In this document: one piece after another, positions 41,282 to 42,130 of the stretch
How positions within the stretch are numbered: the stretch's first letter is position 1
How the letters are laid out: each line of letters begins with the position of its first letter
DNA from: Muribaculaceae bacterium
Lineage (GTDB): Bacteria; Bacteroidota; Bacteroidia; Bacteroidales; Muribaculaceae
Length of the DNA: 42,130 nucleotides
NCBI GenBank assembly: GCA_022510465.1
Contig: JAFLTJ010000014.1
Coordinates: 1 to 42,130 of the forward strand
Reading direction: 5' to 3'
Position numbers and translations under genes: made by a program
Notes under the pieces: generated by a model
What the model saw: the letters and a program-made list of their open reading frames with translations, nothing else
Database searches by the model: none
Told to the model about the DNA's origin: nothing

Positions 41282-42130
41282 TTAGCAATAATCTTCGAAA
41301 CCATTCTCACGTCTGTACTGATAAGGCGATTTATAACCTAAAGAGGATTTTAATCTTTCCTCATTATAATACCTTCCATACTCTTGAAGAATTACCTTTA
41401 ATTCCTCCAGCGTGTTGACTGCCTCAATCTTTATAGTTTCAACCTTGAAGGTTCCAAAGAAACTTTCCATTAATGCGTTATCATAACAATTGCCACGATG
41501 AGACATGCTTTGGAGTATGTTGTGGGAGGTGATGAAATCGTGGTATCTCACTGTCCTGTAAAGTATTCCCTGGTCAGAGTGGATAAGCATATTGTCAAGT
41601 TGATTCAATATGTTGTCGGGTATATTGTCAAACATTGACATCACAAGATCCGTGTTGTTCTTTAAGGAAAATACCATGGATATTACACTTCCGTCGTATA
41701 GATCCAATATGGCGGAAACATAAACTTTTTGTCTTCCCACATAAAATTCAGTTACATCGGTAACTCCCTTCGTAAAAGGCTTTTCAGCCTTAAACTCCCG
41801 ATTCAATATGTTTGGAGAGGCTGCCAACTCCGGAGACGGCTTGGAGATCCCTTTCCTTTTCTGCCTTATTTTACATACCAGATTCTCTTGCTTCATAAGT
41901 TTACGGACGGTCTTGTGATTGACAACCATATGTTCATTACGCAATGCTGCTGTAAGTCGTCTGTAGCCATATCTGCCCTTATGTCTGTGAAACAAATTTT
42001 TTAAACGGACTCTTATATCGGCATACTTGTCTCGATTCCCCTTCAAGCGGTAATAATAAGTGCTGCGAGCCATTCCTGCCACTTTCAACATTGTTGGCAG
42101 TCCATATTCCGGCTCTAATGCATGAATGGC
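41282..42130 (-). CDS. IS3-family transposase OrfB, 5'-partial
   Basis: The track calls 269 residues from an ATG at 42091, but the frame stays open to the window edge (AIHALEPEYGLPT upstream), so the gene is cut by the window. In IS3 elements OrfB is usually made by frameshift from OrfA. The N-terminal helix-turn-helix part (SRSTYYYR-like ARSTYYYRLKG, HKGRYGYRRLTAAL) precedes the DDE integrase core: Asp in GVTDVTEFYV, Asp in LIHSDQGILY and Glu in NALMESFFGTFKVE. All three acidic residues are present, so the enzyme looks intact as far as it can be seen. It cuts and joins DNA to move the element. Confidence 0.92.
   Translation of the reverse strand, partial: AIHALEPEYGLPTMLKVAGMARSTYYYRLKGNRDKYADIRVRLKNLFHRHKGRYGYRRLTAALRNEHMVVNHKTVRKLMKQENLVCKIRQKRKGISKPSPELAASPNILNREFKAEKPFTKGVTDVTEFYVGRQKVYVSAILDLYDGSVISMVFSLKNNTDLVMSMFDNIPDNILNQLDNMLIHSDQGILYRTVRYHDFITSHNILQSMSHRGNCYDNALMESFFGTFKVETIKIEAVNTLEELKVILQEYGRYYNEERLKSSLGYKSPYQYRRENGFEDYC

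Larger units (their letters stand above)
41123..42130 (-). mobile_element. IS3-family insertion sequence, partial (one end plus most of orfB)
   Basis: The element appears to end at 41123 with TGAACCCAAAAAGTTGGAC, which resembles IS3/IS150-type terminal repeats beginning TG. It contains an orfB transposase reading toward this end. The other terminus and orfA lie beyond the window, so target duplication cannot be checked. It lies about 220 bases after the fimbrial operon. Confidence 0.8.

Overview
The window reads as chromosomal DNA of a gut Bacteroidales bacterium. Evidence: promoters of the Bacteroidetes type (TTTG at -33, TAnnTTTG at -7), Bacteroidetes-style surface lipoproteins with acidic residues just after the lipobox cysteine, a TonB-dependent receptor with a carboxypeptidase-regulatory N-domain, and an Mfa/FimA-type fimbrial operon. 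A Muribaculaceae-like host is my guess. No rRNA gene or phylogenetic marker was checked, and I see no tRNA or CRISPR array.

Layout. (1) 99-8274, minus strand: a four-gene locus of a secreted EEP-fold nuclease/phosphodiesterase, a TonB-dependent receptor without a SusD partner, and two surface lipoproteins with a DUF5689-like domain followed by one or four OB-fold-like repeats. This is the best candidate here for an undescribed system, possibly extracellular nucleic acid or phosphodiester scavenging. (2) 8453-15090, plus strand: housekeeping genes rlmN, a THUMP RNA methyltransferase, purD, a polytopic membrane protein, pdxB and trmD; the last five look like one operon. (3) 15094-16022, minus strand: a formate/nitrite-family channel preceded by a short promoter-to-terminator unit that may be a small RNA or attenuator. 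(4) 16201-26019, plus strand: a lipoprotein with a redox-dead thioredoxin-like end, then a pectin/galacturonate operon (GH43, pectin methylesterase, uxaB, uxaA, uxaC, hexuronate transporter) closed by a clear terminator. (5) folD on plus, converging with the minus-strand panC-panD-ffh operon; rsgA diverges from panC. (6) 31224-40903: a six-gene fimbrial operon of DUF3575 protein, DUF3868/OmpA-like protein, major fimbrillin, Mfa2/FimB-type anchor and two large tip-like lipoproteins. Its upstream region carries three AT-rich inverted repeats and a G8 tract. (7) 41123-42130: the end of an IS3-family element running off the window.

How the genes work together. The pectin operon de-esterifies pectin, trims neutral sugars, imports hexuronate across the inner membrane and converts galacturonate through tagaturonate and altronate to 2-keto-3-deoxygluconate; KDG kinase and aldolase must lie elsewhere. 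In the fimbrial operon the three exported subunits share a GTR motif at nearly the same position, which the anchor lacks, as expected if a trypsin-like protease matures them.

Several starts in the supplied ORF track are too far upstream: rlmN, pdxB, the FNT channel, folD, panC and the DUF3575 gene. Corrected starts are given with reasons. A REP-like palindromic repeat occurs near both ends of the window.
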